In this document: piece by piece, positions 17,321 through 26,650 of the stretch
How positions within the stretch are numbered: the first letter of the stretch is position 1
How the letters are laid out: each line of letters opens with the position of its first letter
Source of the DNA: Pseudomonas entomophila
Lineage (GTDB): Bacteria; Pseudomonadota; Gammaproteobacteria; Pseudomonadales; Pseudomonadaceae
DNA length: 64,000 nucleotides
Direction: 5' to 3'
Assembly (NCBI RefSeq): GCF_029193575.1
Contig: NZ_JARGCS010000024.1
Span: 167,050 to 231,049 of the forward strand
Translations under genes and position numbers: made by a program
Notes under the pieces: generated by a model
Databases searched by the model: none
Seen by the model: only the letters and a program-made list of their open reading frames with translations
Told to the model about the DNA's origin: nothing

Positions 17321-17740
17321 TCAGGCAGCCGGTACCAGGCCGTAGGCGGCCAGTTGCTCGACGCTGCCGCGGTGCTGGATCAGCCGCGGGTCGTTCAGCG
17401 GCAGGCGCTGGCCCAGTTCGCTTTCGAGGATAGCCTGCAAGCGGCTGTTGTCGACCGTGCCGTCGGCCTTGATGGCCGGCTTGAGCAGCGCCGGGTCGAC
17501 GTGGGCGGTCTGGCCGCCGGGGTAGTAGATGGCGCCGGTGGCGAAGTCGACGCCGAAGGCGATCAGGCCGGGGATCACGTAGAACAGGATGCCGATGGCA
17601 TCCAGGGCCACGATCACGGGGTCGACCTTGCCTTCGATCTGGCCGCGGCGATCAGGGTAGAACAGGGTGCCGCAGGCCGTCAGCTGGGTCAGCAGGGCGG
17701 CGATGAGGGCGCCACCGAGGACGCGGGAATGGATGCGCAT
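17321..17740 (-). CDS. Small lipoprotein of unknown function
   Basis: 139 residues with a lipoprotein signal: basic start, hydrophobic stretch and lipobox LTAC with Cys23. The mature part starts GTLFYPDRRGQ, has a hydrophobic middle (DAIGILFYVIPGLIAFGVDF) and a polar tail. In Pseudomonas genomes this family often bears the name polyribonucleotide nucleotidyltransferase, for which I see no support. It resembles YceK/YidQ-like lipoproteins only loosely. A perfect GGAG lies 7 bases before the ATG. It is probably anchored in the outer membrane, since no Asp follows the Cys. Confidence 0.7.
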   Translation of the reverse strand: MRIHSRVLGGALIAALLTQLTACGTLFYPDRRGQIEGKVDPVIVALDAIGILFYVIPGLIAFGVDFATGAIYYPGGQTAHVDPALLKPAIKADGTVDNSRLQAILESELGQRLPLNDPRLIQHRGSVEQLAAYGLVPAA

Positions 17741-17858
17741 GTGAATCTCCGGGAAGGTTGCGACTTAAGGGCAGGCAAAACGCCTGCACCTGTGGCTAAG
17801 ACCATGATAAGGCAGGCTCGGTTCGCCGTTATACTCGGTCGATCGTTCGAGGACCACC

Positions 17859-20384
17859 ATGATTCCATTACCAATCGATGCCGTGTTGCCAGCACTGCGC
17901 CACGCCTTGCGCGAACGCGACGAAGCCGTGCTCGAGGCGCCGCCCGGCGCCGGCAAGACCACCCGCGTGCCCCTGGCCCTGCTCGACGAGCCGTGGTTGG
18001 CCGGGCAAACCATCCTGATGCTCGAACCGCGTCGCCTGGCGGCGCGCGCGGCGGCCGAGCGCCTGGCCAGCGAACTGGGGGAAAAGGTCGGCGAAACCGT
18101 CGGCTACCGCATCCGCCTCGACAGCAAGGTCGGCCCGCACACACGCATCGAGGTGGTCACCGAAGGCATCCTCACCCGCCGCCTGCAAGCGGACCCGGCG
18201 CTGGAGGGCGTCGGCCTGGTGATCTTCGACGAATTCCACGAACGCAGCCTGGACGCTGACCTCGCCCTGGCCTTGAGCCTCAATGGCCGCGAGCTGCTGC
18301 GCGACGATCCGCCGCTGAAGATCCTGCTGATGTCCGCCACCCTGGAGGGCGGGCGCTTGTCGCGGCTGCTCGACGACGCCCCGATCGTCAGCAGCGAAGG
18401 GCGCATGCACCCGGTGGACATCCGCTGGGGCCGGCCCTTCCAGCCCGGCGAGTTCATCGAGCCGCGGGTGGTCGACTGCGTGCTGCTGGCGCTGGCTGAT
18501 GAGGCCGGCAGCCTGCTGGTGTTCCTGCCCGGCCAGGCGGAGATCCGCCGCGTGCACCAGTCGCTGCAGGACGCCCTCGGCGAGCGCCGCGACATCCTGC
18601 TCTGCCCGCTGCACGGCGAACTCGACCTCAACGCCCAGCGCGCCGCCATCGAGCCGGCGCCCAGTGGTCTGCGCAAGGTGGTGCTGGCGACCAACCTCGC
18701 CGAGACCAGCCTGACCATCGATGGCGTGCGCGTGGTGATCGACGCCGGCCTCGCTCGCGTGCCGCGCTTCGACCCCGGCAGCGGCATGACCCGCCTGGAG
18801 ACCCAGCGCATCGCCCGCGCCAGCGCCACCCAGCGCGCGGGCCGCGCCGGGCGCCTTGAACCGGGGGTGTGCTACCGGCTGTGGTCCGAGGCCCAGCACG
18901 AGCAACTGGCCGCCCACGGCAGCGCGGAAATCCTCCAGGCCGACCTGGCCGGGTTGGCCTTGCAACTGTCGCGCTGGGGCGTCACCCCCGAGCAGTTGCG
19001 CTGGCTCGACCAGCCGCCCGGCGCCGCCTACGCCCAGGCCCAGGACCTGCTGGCGCGCTTGGGCGCGCTGCGCCCCGGCAGCCGCGACACCCTGAGCGAG
19101 CACGGCCAGGCAATGGCCGAACTGCCCGCCCACCCGCGCATCGCCCACCTGCTGCTGCGCGGCCAGGACCTGGGCCTGGCCGCCATGGCCTGCGACCTCG
19201 CCGCCCTGTTGGGCGAGCGCGACATCCAGCGCGGCGGCGGCGCCGACCTGCACACCCGCCTGGCCCTGGTCAGCGGCGAGAACAAGGCCGCGCGCGGCGG
19301 CCAGGGTGGCGTGCAGCGTGCCCGCCAGTTGGCGCGCCAGTATCGCGGCCTGCTGCGTGGCAAGCCCGGCGCGGCGGTGGCCGACCCCGAGCACCCGCGC
19401 TGGCTCGGCGCCCTGCTGGCGCTGGCGTACCCCGATCGCATCGCCCAGCAGCGCCGCGAGGGTGGCGCCGAATACCGCCTGGCCAACGGCCGCGCGGCGC
19501 TGTTCGCCGAGGTCGACGCGCTGATGAAATGCCCGTGGCTGGTGATCGCCGACCTCGGCAGCCGCCAGGGCCAGCGCGAGGAGCGCATCTACCTGGCCGC
19601 CGAGTTCGACCCGACGCTGCTCGACGGCGTGCTGGCCGAGCAGGTGCAAAGCCTCGATATCCTCGACTGGGACGAACGCGAACAGGTGCTGCGCGCCGAG
19701 CGCCAGCGCAAGGTCGGCGAACTGGTGCTCAGCCGCGAGCCGCTGCCGGGCCTGGATGACGACGCCCGCGCCCGTGCCTTGCTCGGCCTGGTGCGGCGCA
19801 AGGGCCTGGCGCTGTTGCCCTGGACCCCGGAGCTACGCCAGTGGCAGGCGCGGGTGGCGTTGCTGCGCCAGTTGGACCTGGAAAAGGCCGGTGAAAGTGA
19901 ATGGCCGGACCTCGGCGATGAGGCCCTGCTGGCCAGTCTGGAAGGGTGGTTGCAACCGTACCTGGGCAAGGTCTCGCGCCTGAGCCACTTCGCCCAGCTG
20001 GACCTCTCGTCGATCCTGCGCAACCTGCTGCCCTGGCCGTTGCCGCAACAGTTGGAGGCCCAGGCGCCGCAGGCGATCGAGGTGCCGTCGGGCTCGCATA
20101 TCCGCCTGGACTACAGCGAGCACCCGCCGATCCTCGCCGTGCGTTTGCAGGAGCTGTTCGGCCTGGCCGACACTCCGCGCATCGCCCAGGGCCGCCAGCA
20201 GGTCAAGCTGCACCTGCTGTCGCCGGCGCGTCGGCCGGTGCAGGTGACCCAGGACCTGGCGAACTTCTGGCGCACCACCTACGCCGAGGTGAAGAAGGAC
20301 CTCAAGGGGCGCTACCCGAAGCATTACTGGCCGGATGACCCGCTGGTGGCCGAGGCGACGGCGCGGGCCAAGCCGCGCAAGTAG
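17859..20384 (+). CDS. hrpB: ATP-dependent helicase HrpB
   Basis: 841 residues, DEAH-box helicase of the HrpB family. Walker A APPGAGKTT is at 27-35, the DEFHER variant of the DEAH box at 124-129, SAT motif in LLMSATLEG, and motif VI in QRAGRAGRLEPG. A helicase-associated domain and the HrpB C-terminal domain (about 690-830) follow. HrpB is a non-essential RNA helicase-like protein in proteobacteria; its substrate is not settled. It is monocistronic, with a REP element after its stop. Confidence 0.95.
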   Translation: MIPLPIDAVLPALRHALRERDEAVLEAPPGAGKTTRVPLALLDEPWLAGQTILMLEPRRLAARAAAERLASELGEKVGETVGYRIRLDSKVGPHTRIEVVTEGILTRRLQADPALEGVGLVIFDEFHERSLDADLALALSLNGRELLRDDPPLKILLMSATLEGGRLSRLLDDAPIVSSEGRMHPVDIRWGRPFQPGEFIEPRVVDCVLLALADEAGSLLVFLPGQAEIRRVHQSLQDALGERRDILLCPLHGELDLNAQRAAIEPAPSGLRKVVLATNLAETSLTIDGVRVVIDAGLARVPRFDPGSGMTRLETQRIARASATQRAGRAGRLEPGVCYRLWSEAQHEQLAAHGSAEILQADLAGLALQLSRWGVTPEQLRWLDQPPGAAYAQAQDLLARLGALRPGSRDTLSEHGQAMAELPAHPRIAHLLLRGQDLGLAAMACDLAALLGERDIQRGGGADLHTRLALVSGENKAARGGQGGVQRARQLARQYRGLLRGKPGAAVADPEHPRWLGALLALAYPDRIAQQRREGGAEYRLANGRAALFAEVDALMKCPWLVIADLGSRQGQREERIYLAAEFDPTLLDGVLAEQVQSLDILDWDEREQVLRAERQRKVGELVLSREPLPGLDDDARARALLGLVRRKGLALLPWTPELRQWQARVALLRQLDLEKAGESEWPDLGDEALLASLEGWLQPYLGKVSRLSHFAQLDLSSILRNLLPWPLPQQLEAQAPQAIEVPSGSHIRLDYSEHPPILAVRLQELFGLADTPRIAQGRQQVKLHLLSPARRPVQVTQDLANFWRTTYAEVKKDLKGRYPKHYWPDDPLVAEATARAKPRK

Positions 20385-20398
20385 ACCGCGTTGGCTTC

Positions 20399-20428
20399 AT
20401 CGCGGGGCTCGCCCCGCGACAGGGCCGG
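20399..20428. repeat. REP element
   Basis: REP variant (CGCGGGGCTCGCCCCGCGACAGGG) between the converging hrpB and cupin genes. Confidence 0.75.
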
Positions 20429-20439
20429 CCGCCTCCCCC

Positions 20440-20802
20440 TCAACGCACGATGAAAAACACCTTGCGCACCACCGTGAGGTTCTCCCAGGTACCCTCGAAC
20501 CCTGCCGCCACCACGAAACTGTCCCCGGCCGCGAACTCCCGGCTCACCCCCTCGCGGTCGGTCAGCCGCACCCGCCCTTCGAGCAGGTGGCACAGTTCGT
20601 CGAAATCACAGCTGCACCGCTCCAGGTGCGGCCCCGCCTCCCAGATCCCGGCCATGGCCTGGCGTCCCGGCTGCACATAGTGGCGCCAGCTGCTGGCGTG
20701 GTAGGGCGCATCGACCAGCGCGGGGTCGTCGACGACGCTCTGCACCGGCGCGAGGTCGGGGTTGGCGAAATCGATGATATGGCGGGGCAAGGCAGTGGGC
20801 AT
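20440..20802 (-). CDS. Cupin-domain protein (DUF861 type)
   Basis: 120 residues forming one small beta-barrel of the cupin_3/DUF861 type. Conserved pieces are AGIWEAGPHLERC, the Glu of DELCHLLEGRV, and FAAGDSFVVAAGFEGTWEN. Relatives include ureidoglycine aminohydrolase-like and ethanolamine-utilisation EutQ-like proteins. It is divergent from the SnoaL-AraC regulator and cluster 1, and could act on or sense a cluster 1 intermediate; that is inference from position only. Confidence 0.8.
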   Translation of the reverse strand: MPTALPRHIIDFANPDLAPVQSVVDDPALVDAPYHASSWRHYVQPGRQAMAGIWEAGPHLERCSCDFDELCHLLEGRVRLTDREGVSREFAAGDSFVVAAGFEGTWENLTVVRKVFFIVR

Positions 20803-21010
20803 GAAGGCTCTCCAGGTGGTTGAAAAACATCAGGGGCGTCAGCACCAGCCTGCCCGCGACACACCGGGTGATCGCGCGGCGGCTCTGGCTGTATGCTGGC
20901 CATGAATGGCACGGCAGGCGCGTGCCGGATCTTTTTAATGGCGAGCGGCGGCGAAGCAAATGCCACCCCGCTCTGTGCGGGCACGCCCGGACGACGATGG
21001 GAGGCGCAGG
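20803..21010. promoter_or_regulatory. Divergent region cupin / SnoaL-AraC regulator
   Basis: 208 bases between divergent starts. An imperfect dyad, GGCACG...CGTGCC around 20909-20928, is a possible operator. No clear -35/-10 pair could be fixed. Confidence 0.3.
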
Positions 21011-21835
21011 ATGAGTACCGAGGCGGGTTGGGGCACTTCACTGGCAGGGCAGGTGTACCAGGCATCGCCCGAAAGCGCGGCGACCCATGAGCTGGTGATG
21101 CGCTACCACCAGGCCTGGTGCGAGCAGGACATCGACGCGCAACTGGCCATGCTCGACCCCGACGTGGAATACACCGATTTTTTCCAGGGCCGGCGCATCG
21201 CCCTGGGCGAGCTGCGCGACTACCTGATGACCAGCATGACGGCGGGCGACGAAAGCCAGGTCTACACCGACCGCCTGCGGGTCGACGGCGATACCGCCTT
21301 CCTGCAATACCAACTGAGCCTGCAGGGCACCCGCGGGTTGGTCTCGTTCCGGGTCTGCGAGGCGATCACCGTGCGCAATGGCCTGGTGGTGCGGGTCAAC
21401 GAGCATGCCTCGTTGATCACCCGCCATGACATGCTCGCCAGCCGTTTCGGCCAGCGCGCAGCGGGCAGCCGACTGGGGCTTTCGGCCCGTCAGCTCGGCC
21501 AGTTGGCCAGTGACCTGCAGCAGTACTTCGAGCAGGGCCGGCCCTTCCTCAACCCAGACCTGGACATGCCTCAGGTGGCCCACGTCACCGGCTACACCCG
21601 TAACCAGATCTCGTTCTTCCTCAACCAGGTGCTGGGCTGCTCGTTCTACCAGCACATCAACCAACTGCGCCTGCGCCATTTGCTTGGGCAACTGGAGGGC
21701 GTGGGCAGCGCCCAGCGCATCGACGAGTTGGCCAAGGCGGCCGGTTTTCGCTCGCTGTCGACCTTCTACCGCTGTTTCCGCGAGGAGACCGGGCTGTCGC
21801 CCAAGGCCTACCTGGAGCGCCAGGCGGCAGGGTGA
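21011..21835 (+). CDS. SnoaL-domain AraC-family transcriptional regulator
   Basis: 274 residues from the ATG at 21011, which has GAGGCGCAGG just upstream. Residues about 25-145 form a SnoaL/NTF2-like fold (RYHQAWCEQDIDAQLAMLDP and VEYTDFFQGRRIALGELRDY), a cone-shaped ligand pocket found in polyketide cyclases and sensors. Residues about 175-270 are an AraC-type DNA-binding region (DMPQVAHVTGYTRNQISFFL, then LAKAAGFRSLSTFYRCFREE). It is very likely the activator of the downstream aldehyde-dehydrogenase/ABC operon, 103 bases away. Confidence 0.88.
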   Translation: MSTEAGWGTSLAGQVYQASPESAATHELVMRYHQAWCEQDIDAQLAMLDPDVEYTDFFQGRRIALGELRDYLMTSMTAGDESQVYTDRLRVDGDTAFLQYQLSLQGTRGLVSFRVCEAITVRNGLVVRVNEHASLITRHDMLASRFGQRAAGSRLGLSARQLGQLASDLQQYFEQGRPFLNPDLDMPQVAHVTGYTRNQISFFLNQVLGCSFYQHINQLRLRHLLGQLEGVGSAQRIDELAKAAGFRSLSTFYRCFREETGLSPKAYLERQAAG

Positions 21836-21938
21836 ATTCGTGCGGGCCCGCGTGTAGGCGCGCAGTGTCCGCCGGGCGTCGCCCCGGCCGTATGCTTTCT
21901 CCCATGACAGGCCATCGCGGCCAGCACAGGAGAACAGC

Positions 21939-23414
21939 ATGTTCGGTCAACTCTTCATCGACGGCAGGTGGCAGGCGCCGCTCGACGGGCGCTACCTCGA
22001 GGTTCACGACCCGGCCAGCGAGGCGCTGATCCAGAGCGTCGCCGCCGCCAGCGCGGCAGACGTCGACCAGGCCGTGCAGGCCGCCCGCCGCGCCTTCGAC
22101 CACGGCCCCTGGCCACGCCTGAGTGGCCGTGAGCGTGGCACGTGCCTGAGGGCCATCGCCGCGGGCCTGCGCGCCCGGCGCGACGAACTGGCGCGCCTGG
22201 AGGTGCGCGACAACGGCAAGCCACTGGCCGAGGCGCAATGGGACGTGGACGACGCGATCGGCTGTTTCGAGTACTACGCCGGCCTGGCTGAACACCTCGA
22301 CGAGCAAGGCGTGGCGATCGAACTGCCCGACCCGCGCTTCGCCTGCCACGTGCGCCATGAGCCGCTGGGCGTGGCCGGGCAGATCATCCCCTGGAACTAC
22401 CCGCTGCTGATGGCCGCCTGGAAAGTCGCGCCGGCCCTGGCCGCCGGCTGCACCTGCGTGCTCAAGCCCTCCGAGCTGACCCCGCTGAGCGCCCTGGAAC
22501 TGGCCAGCATCGCCGCCGCCGCCGGTTTGCCGGCGGGCGTGCTGAACGTGGTCACCGGCCTGGGGGCCGAGGCGGGCGCGGCATTGTCGACGCACCCGGG
22601 GGTGGACAAGCTGGCCTTCACCGGCAGCGTGCCCACGGGCCGCGCGATCATGCAGGCGGCGGCCCAGGACATCAAGAACGTCAGCCTCGAACTGGGCGGC
22701 AAGTCGGCGTTCATCGTCTTCGACGACAGCGACATCGAGGCCGCCGTGGAGTGGGTGCTGTTCGGCATCTTCTGGAACCAGGGCCAGGTCTGCTCGGCCA
22801 CGTCGCGTCTGCTGGTGCAGGACGGCCTGCATGACCGGCTGATCGAACGCTTGGTCGAGGAGGCCCGGCGCATCCGCATCGGCAACGGCCTGGAGGCGGG
22901 CACCCTGCTCGGGCCGCTGGTCAGCGGCGGCCAGCACGCGCAGGTACTGGCGGCCATCGACCGGGCGCAGGCCGAGGGCGCGCGCCTGGTGTGCGGTGGC
23001 GGCCGCCCGGCGCACCTGGCGCAGGGCTGGTTCGTCGAACCGACGGTGTTCATCGACACCCCGCTGCACAGCGCCCTGTGGCGCGAAGAGGTGTTTGGCC
23101 CGGTGCTCGCGGTGCGGCGCTTCGCCGATGAGGCCGAGGCGCTGGCGCTGGCCAACGCCAGCCGCTTCGGCCTGGCGGCGGCGGTGATGTCCGCCGACCC
23201 CGCGCGCTGTCAGCGCGTGGCCCGCGGCCTGCGCGCCGGGGTGGTGTGGCTGAACTGCTCGCAACCGACCTTCACCCAGGCGCCCTGGGGCGGCTACAAG
23301 CACAGCGGCATCGGCCGCGAGCTCGGCGAGTGGGGCCTGCGCAACTACCAAGAGGTCAAGCAAGTCACCGAATACCGTAGCGACCAGCCCTGGGGCTGGT
23401 ACCTGAAACCCTGA
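21939..23414 (+). CDS. Aldehyde dehydrogenase (aminoaldehyde/betaine-aldehyde type)
   Basis: 491 residues, class 1/2-like NAD(P)-dependent aldehyde dehydrogenase. Catalytic Cys285 lies in NQGQVCSATSR, general base Glu251 in LELGGKSAF, and the PWNYPLLMA cofactor motif is present. The C-terminal tail ending in WGWYLKP and the overall sequence look like the betaine-aldehyde and omega-aminoaldehyde dehydrogenases. It is the first gene of cluster 1 and would oxidise the aldehyde released by the FAD oxidase of the same operon. Start ATG follows CACAGGAG. Confidence 0.92.
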   Translation: MFGQLFIDGRWQAPLDGRYLEVHDPASEALIQSVAAASAADVDQAVQAARRAFDHGPWPRLSGRERGTCLRAIAAGLRARRDELARLEVRDNGKPLAEAQWDVDDAIGCFEYYAGLAEHLDEQGVAIELPDPRFACHVRHEPLGVAGQIIPWNYPLLMAAWKVAPALAAGCTCVLKPSELTPLSALELASIAAAAGLPAGVLNVVTGLGAEAGAALSTHPGVDKLAFTGSVPTGRAIMQAAAQDIKNVSLELGGKSAFIVFDDSDIEAAVEWVLFGIFWNQGQVCSATSRLLVQDGLHDRLIERLVEEARRIRIGNGLEAGTLLGPLVSGGQHAQVLAAIDRAQAEGARLVCGGGRPAHLAQGWFVEPTVFIDTPLHSALWREEVFGPVLAVRRFADEAEALALANASRFGLAAAVMSADPARCQRVARGLRAGVVWLNCSQPTFTQAPWGGYKHSGIGRELGEWGLRNYQEVKQVTEYRSDQPWGWYLKP

Positions 23415-23457
23415 CCACCCCGCGTGGGCACGCTGCCTGCGCGACCATCACGAGGAG

Positions 23458-23465
23458 AACAACAA
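23458..23465 (+). promoter_or_regulatory. CA motif (Hfq/Crc site) at the HAD gene start
   Basis: AACAACAA matches the AANAANAA motif bound by Hfq with Crc in Pseudomonas. It sits exactly between the GAGGAG ribosome-binding site (23452-23457) and the ATG at 23467, the standard place for catabolite repression of translation. Confidence 0.55.
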
Positions 23466-23466
23466 C

Positions 23467-24165
23467 ATGCTGACGGGTGAAAAGCCGACCTGGCTGACCT
23501 TCGACTGCTACGGCACGCTCATCCAGTGGGATGAAGGCGCTCATGCCGCCGTGGCGCGGGTTCTGGAAAAACATGGGCGCACCGATGTGTCGATCAAGGC
23601 GGTGATCGCCCGCCACGACGCGCGTGAGCACGTGCTCGAACAGGCCGAGCCGTTCATGAAGTTCCGCCAGGTCGTCGCCTTGAGTTTCGTCGAGGCCATG
23701 GCCGAGTTCGGCATCCACACCGACCAGGCCGACTTCGACCTGCTGATCCAGAGCATTTCGGCGATGCCGCCGCACCCGGAGGTGGTCGCCGCGCTGGTCG
23801 AGCTCAAGGCCATGGGCTTCAAGCTGTGCATCGTCTCCAATACGGAAGATGCGGTGATCGCCGGCAACGTCGCGCAACTGGGCGGCACCATCGACCGGGT
23901 CATCACCGCCGAGCAGGCCCAGGCCTACAAGCCGTCGCCGCGCTTGTTCCGGCATGCCTGGCGTGAGCTGGGGGTGCAAGTGGACGAGGTGGTGCACATC
24001 TGCGCCTCGCCGTTGCTGGACCTGACCGCCGCGCGTGAGCTGGGTTTCCGCTGCGTGTGGATCGACCGCGGCACCGGGCGCCAGCCGCCCCATGACTACC
24101 GCCCCCACGCGACCCTGCCCGACCTTTCGGGCGTCCCCGCGTTGTTCCGTTCGCTGGGCTGGTAG
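23467..24165 (+). CDS. HAD-superfamily hydrolase, haloacid dehalogenase type II-like
   Basis: 232 residues. Nucleophile Asp13 in TFDCYGTLI, Thr/Ser motif in CIVSNTE, Lys in AYKPSPRLF and a late CASPLLDL motif replace the usual acidic motif. The sequence resembles the L-2-haloacid dehalogenase branch of HAD proteins. Whether it removes halide, phosphate or another group is open; within a catabolic operon for amines a repair or phosphatase role is equally possible. 52 bases separate it from the aldehyde dehydrogenase. Confidence 0.82.
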   Translation: MLTGEKPTWLTFDCYGTLIQWDEGAHAAVARVLEKHGRTDVSIKAVIARHDAREHVLEQAEPFMKFRQVVALSFVEAMAEFGIHTDQADFDLLIQSISAMPPHPEVVAALVELKAMGFKLCIVSNTEDAVIAGNVAQLGGTIDRVITAEQAQAYKPSPRLFRHAWRELGVQVDEVVHICASPLLDLTAARELGFRCVWIDRGTGRQPPHDYRPHATLPDLSGVPALFRSLGW

Positions 24166-24189
24166 CCCTCACACAGGCAGGTGCGCACC

Positions 24190-25485
24190 ATGAACACGTT
24201 CAAGCTTCACTCGCTGCTCCAGCCGCTCGATGTGCCGGCCTGGGCCGCCACGGTGGCCGAAGCCGCGCCGCAACGGGCGGCCTTGCAGGAAGACCTGGAG
24301 GTCGACGTGGCCATCGTCGGCGCGGGTTACACGGGGCTGGCAGCGGCCATCGAACTGGCCTCGCGCGGTGTCAGCGTGGCGCTGCTGGAGGCCGGTGTGG
24401 TCGGTGGCGGCGCCTCTGGGCGCAATGGCGGGCAGATCAACCCCGGGCTCAAGCTCGACCCGCATGTGGCCCTGGCCAAGCACCCGGATATCGCCGAGCA
24501 CGCCCTGGACTTCGCCGGCGGCGCGCCGGACCGGGTGTTCGCGCTGGTCGAACGCTACGCCATCCAGTGCCAGATCAAACGCACCGGCTGGTTGATGCCG
24601 GCGCATCGGCAAAGCGCCGAGCGCGACCTCGAGCGGCGCGCCGAGGGCTGGCGGCGCCGGGGTGTGCCGGTGCGCACGCTGGGCCGCGAGGAAACCCGCA
24701 AGGTCACCGGCAGCGAGGTCTACACCGGGGCCATCGTCGACCCCCGTGGCGGCAACCTGCAACCGTTGAACTACGTGCGCGGCCTGGCCCGCGCAGCGCT
24801 TGCCGAAGGCGCGCGGCTGTTCGAGCACACCCCGGTGCGCGCGCTCAGCCGCCAGGGTGAGCGCTGGCTGCTGAAAACCCCGCGCGCGCAACTGCGCGCC
24901 GGCCATGTGCTGCTGGCCACCAACGCCTACACCGATGGCCTGTGGCCTGGGCTGAAGCAGACCATCATCCCGGTCAGCTCGTTCCAGATCGCCACCGTGC
25001 CGCTGGCGCCGGAGCTGGCCAACACGGTACTGCCGCTGGGGCATCACGCCGCCGACACCCGGCGCTTGATCCAGTACTTCCGCAAGGACCCGGCCGGCCG
25101 CGTGTTCATGGGCGGCGAGGGCAATGCCGGCGGGCCGAAGCGCCCGGAGGACTTCTCGCACCTGTACCGCGCGCTGCTGGCCACCTACCCGCAACTGGCC
25201 GGGGTGCAGATCGAGTACGCGTGGTCCGGGCGCCTGGCGGTCACCCCCGAATACCTGCCGCATGTGCACGAGCCGGCGCCGGGCATCAGCGCCGTGCTCG
25301 GCTGCCAGGGCCGGGGCGTGGCGCTGATGACCGCGATGGGGCAGTCGGTGGCGGCGCACATCCTCGACCGCGCGGTGCCCACGGGCATTCCGGTCACGCG
25401 CCTCAAGCGCATCCCGTTCCATGGCTTGAACCAGTTGTACGCGGCGGTGGCGTCGAGCTACTTCCGCCTGATGGACGTCGGCTGA
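24190..25485 (+). CDS. FAD-dependent amine oxidoreductase (DAO family, PuuB-like)
   Basis: 431 residues from the ATG at 24190 (AGGCAGG 9 bases upstream; a GTG at 24181 is an alternative). The N-terminal FAD-binding motif VDVAIVGAGYTGLAAAIELA is followed by the GASGRNGGQINPGL stretch typical of gamma-glutamylputrescine oxidoreductase-like enzymes. Such enzymes oxidise a C-N bond to an imine that hydrolyses to aldehyde and amine. It follows the HAD gene by 24 bases and should feed the aldehyde dehydrogenase two genes upstream. Substrate is unknown. Confidence 0.9.
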   Translation: MNTFKLHSLLQPLDVPAWAATVAEAAPQRAALQEDLEVDVAIVGAGYTGLAAAIELASRGVSVALLEAGVVGGGASGRNGGQINPGLKLDPHVALAKHPDIAEHALDFAGGAPDRVFALVERYAIQCQIKRTGWLMPAHRQSAERDLERRAEGWRRRGVPVRTLGREETRKVTGSEVYTGAIVDPRGGNLQPLNYVRGLARAALAEGARLFEHTPVRALSRQGERWLLKTPRAQLRAGHVLLATNAYTDGLWPGLKQTIIPVSSFQIATVPLAPELANTVLPLGHHAADTRRLIQYFRKDPAGRVFMGGEGNAGGPKRPEDFSHLYRALLATYPQLAGVQIEYAWSGRLAVTPEYLPHVHEPAPGISAVLGCQGRGVALMTAMGQSVAAHILDRAVPTGIPVTRLKRIPFHGLNQLYAAVASSYFRLMDVG

Positions 25486-25572
25486 GCCGACGCCCGGGAA
25501 GGACCCTGATCCGTGTTGCCGTGGTGTGCGTCAGGTCCCGGTTCATACTTCATGAAGCTGGACTTCACATGA

Positions 25573-25580
25573 AATAACAA
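25573..25580 (+). promoter_or_regulatory. CA motif upstream of the binding-protein gene
   Basis: AATAACAA fits AANAANAA and lies immediately before the CAGGAG ribosome-binding site of the substrate-binding protein gene. Confidence 0.45.
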
Positions 25581-25593
25581 TCAGGAGAATGTC

Positions 25594-26646
25594 ATGTTGA
25601 AGCAGTTCTGCTGTACCCGCTTGCTGGGTGTCGCGCTGGCCATGGGCAGCGCGGCGGCGAGCGTCCCCTCGGTGGCCGCCGACCTGACCGTGGTGGCCTG
25701 GGGCGGTGTGACCCAGGACGCCTTGCGCGCGGTGTATTTCGAACCGTTCGCCAAGGCCAACGGGGTCAATGTGATCGAGGATTCGTGGAACGGCGGCTAT
25801 GGCGTGCTGCAGGCCAAGGTCAAGGCCGGCAAGCCCAATTGGGACGTGGTGCAGGTGGAGTCGGACATGCTCGAGCTGGGCTGCGCCGACGGCATCTTCG
25901 AGACCCTCGACCTCAGCACCATCCCTCGCGACAAACTGCGCCCCGACGCGGTCAACCCCTGCGGCATCGGTGTGTACTACTGGTCGGTGGCCCTCGGCTA
26001 CGACGCCGACAAGCTGGCCAAGGCGCCGCAGAGCTGGGCCGATTTCTGGGATGTGAAGCAGTTCCCCGGCAAGCGCTCGCTGCGCAAGGGCGCCAAGTAC
26101 AACCTGGAGTTCGCCCTGCTCGCCGACGGTGTCGCGGCCGAAGACCTGTACCAGGTCTTGGGCACCCCGGAGGGCGTCAACCGCGCCTTCCGCAAGCTCG
26201 ATGAGCTGCGCCCGTACATCGTCTGGTGGGAGGCCGGCGGCCAGCCGTTGCAGTACCTGGCCTCTGGCGAGGTGGTGATGGCGGCGGTGTACAACGGCCG
26301 GCTCACCAGCATCAGCAAGAGCGAGGGCAAGCACTACAAGCTGGTGTGGGACGGCAGCATCTACGCCCTGGACAGCTGGGCGATCCTCAAGGGCGCGCGC
26401 AACAAGGCCCAGGCCGAGCAGTTCATCGCCTTCGCCAGCCAGGCGCAGCACCAGGCCAAGCTACCCACCTACGTGCCCTACGGCGTGCCCAACCTCGACG
26501 CCTCGGCGCAGATCGCCCCGGACGTGTACGCCGACCTGCCGACCCACCCGGACAACCTGCGCAACGCCATCGCCCTGAACACGGCGTTCTGGAACGACCA
26601 CCTCGAAGACCTCACCACCCGCTACAACGCCTGGCTGGCCAGGTAA
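25594..26646 (+). CDS. ABC transporter substrate-binding protein, PotD/PotF-like
   Basis: 350 residues with a signal peptide (1-29, cleavage near SVAAD). It is of the spermidine/putrescine-type group: TVVAWGGVTQDALRAVYFEPF at the mature start (split over the first strand), KPNWDVVQVES, ELGCADGIFE, and VYNGRLTSIS. Periplasmic, it would deliver an amine-type solute to the permease pair below. A perfect GC hairpin follows its stop, typical for binding-protein genes expressed more than their transporters. Confidence 0.9.
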   Translation: MLKQFCCTRLLGVALAMGSAAASVPSVAADLTVVAWGGVTQDALRAVYFEPFAKANGVNVIEDSWNGGYGVLQAKVKAGKPNWDVVQVESDMLELGCADGIFETLDLSTIPRDKLRPDAVNPCGIGVYYWSVALGYDADKLAKAPQSWADFWDVKQFPGKRSLRKGAKYNLEFALLADGVAAEDLYQVLGTPEGVNRAFRKLDELRPYIVWWEAGGQPLQYLASGEVVMAAVYNGRLTSISKSEGKHYKLVWDGSIYALDSWAILKGARNKAQAEQFIAFASQAQHQAKLPTYVPYGVPNLDASAQIAPDVYADLPTHPDNLRNAIALNTAFWNDHLEDLTTRYNAWLAR

Positions 26647-26650
26647 GGGC

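Noticed and set aside
23467..24165. A proven L-2-haloacid dehalogenase
   Set aside because: The acidic fourth motif and the active-site Asn/Ser/Arg set of characterised dehalogenases could not be confirmed; only the HAD family is safe.
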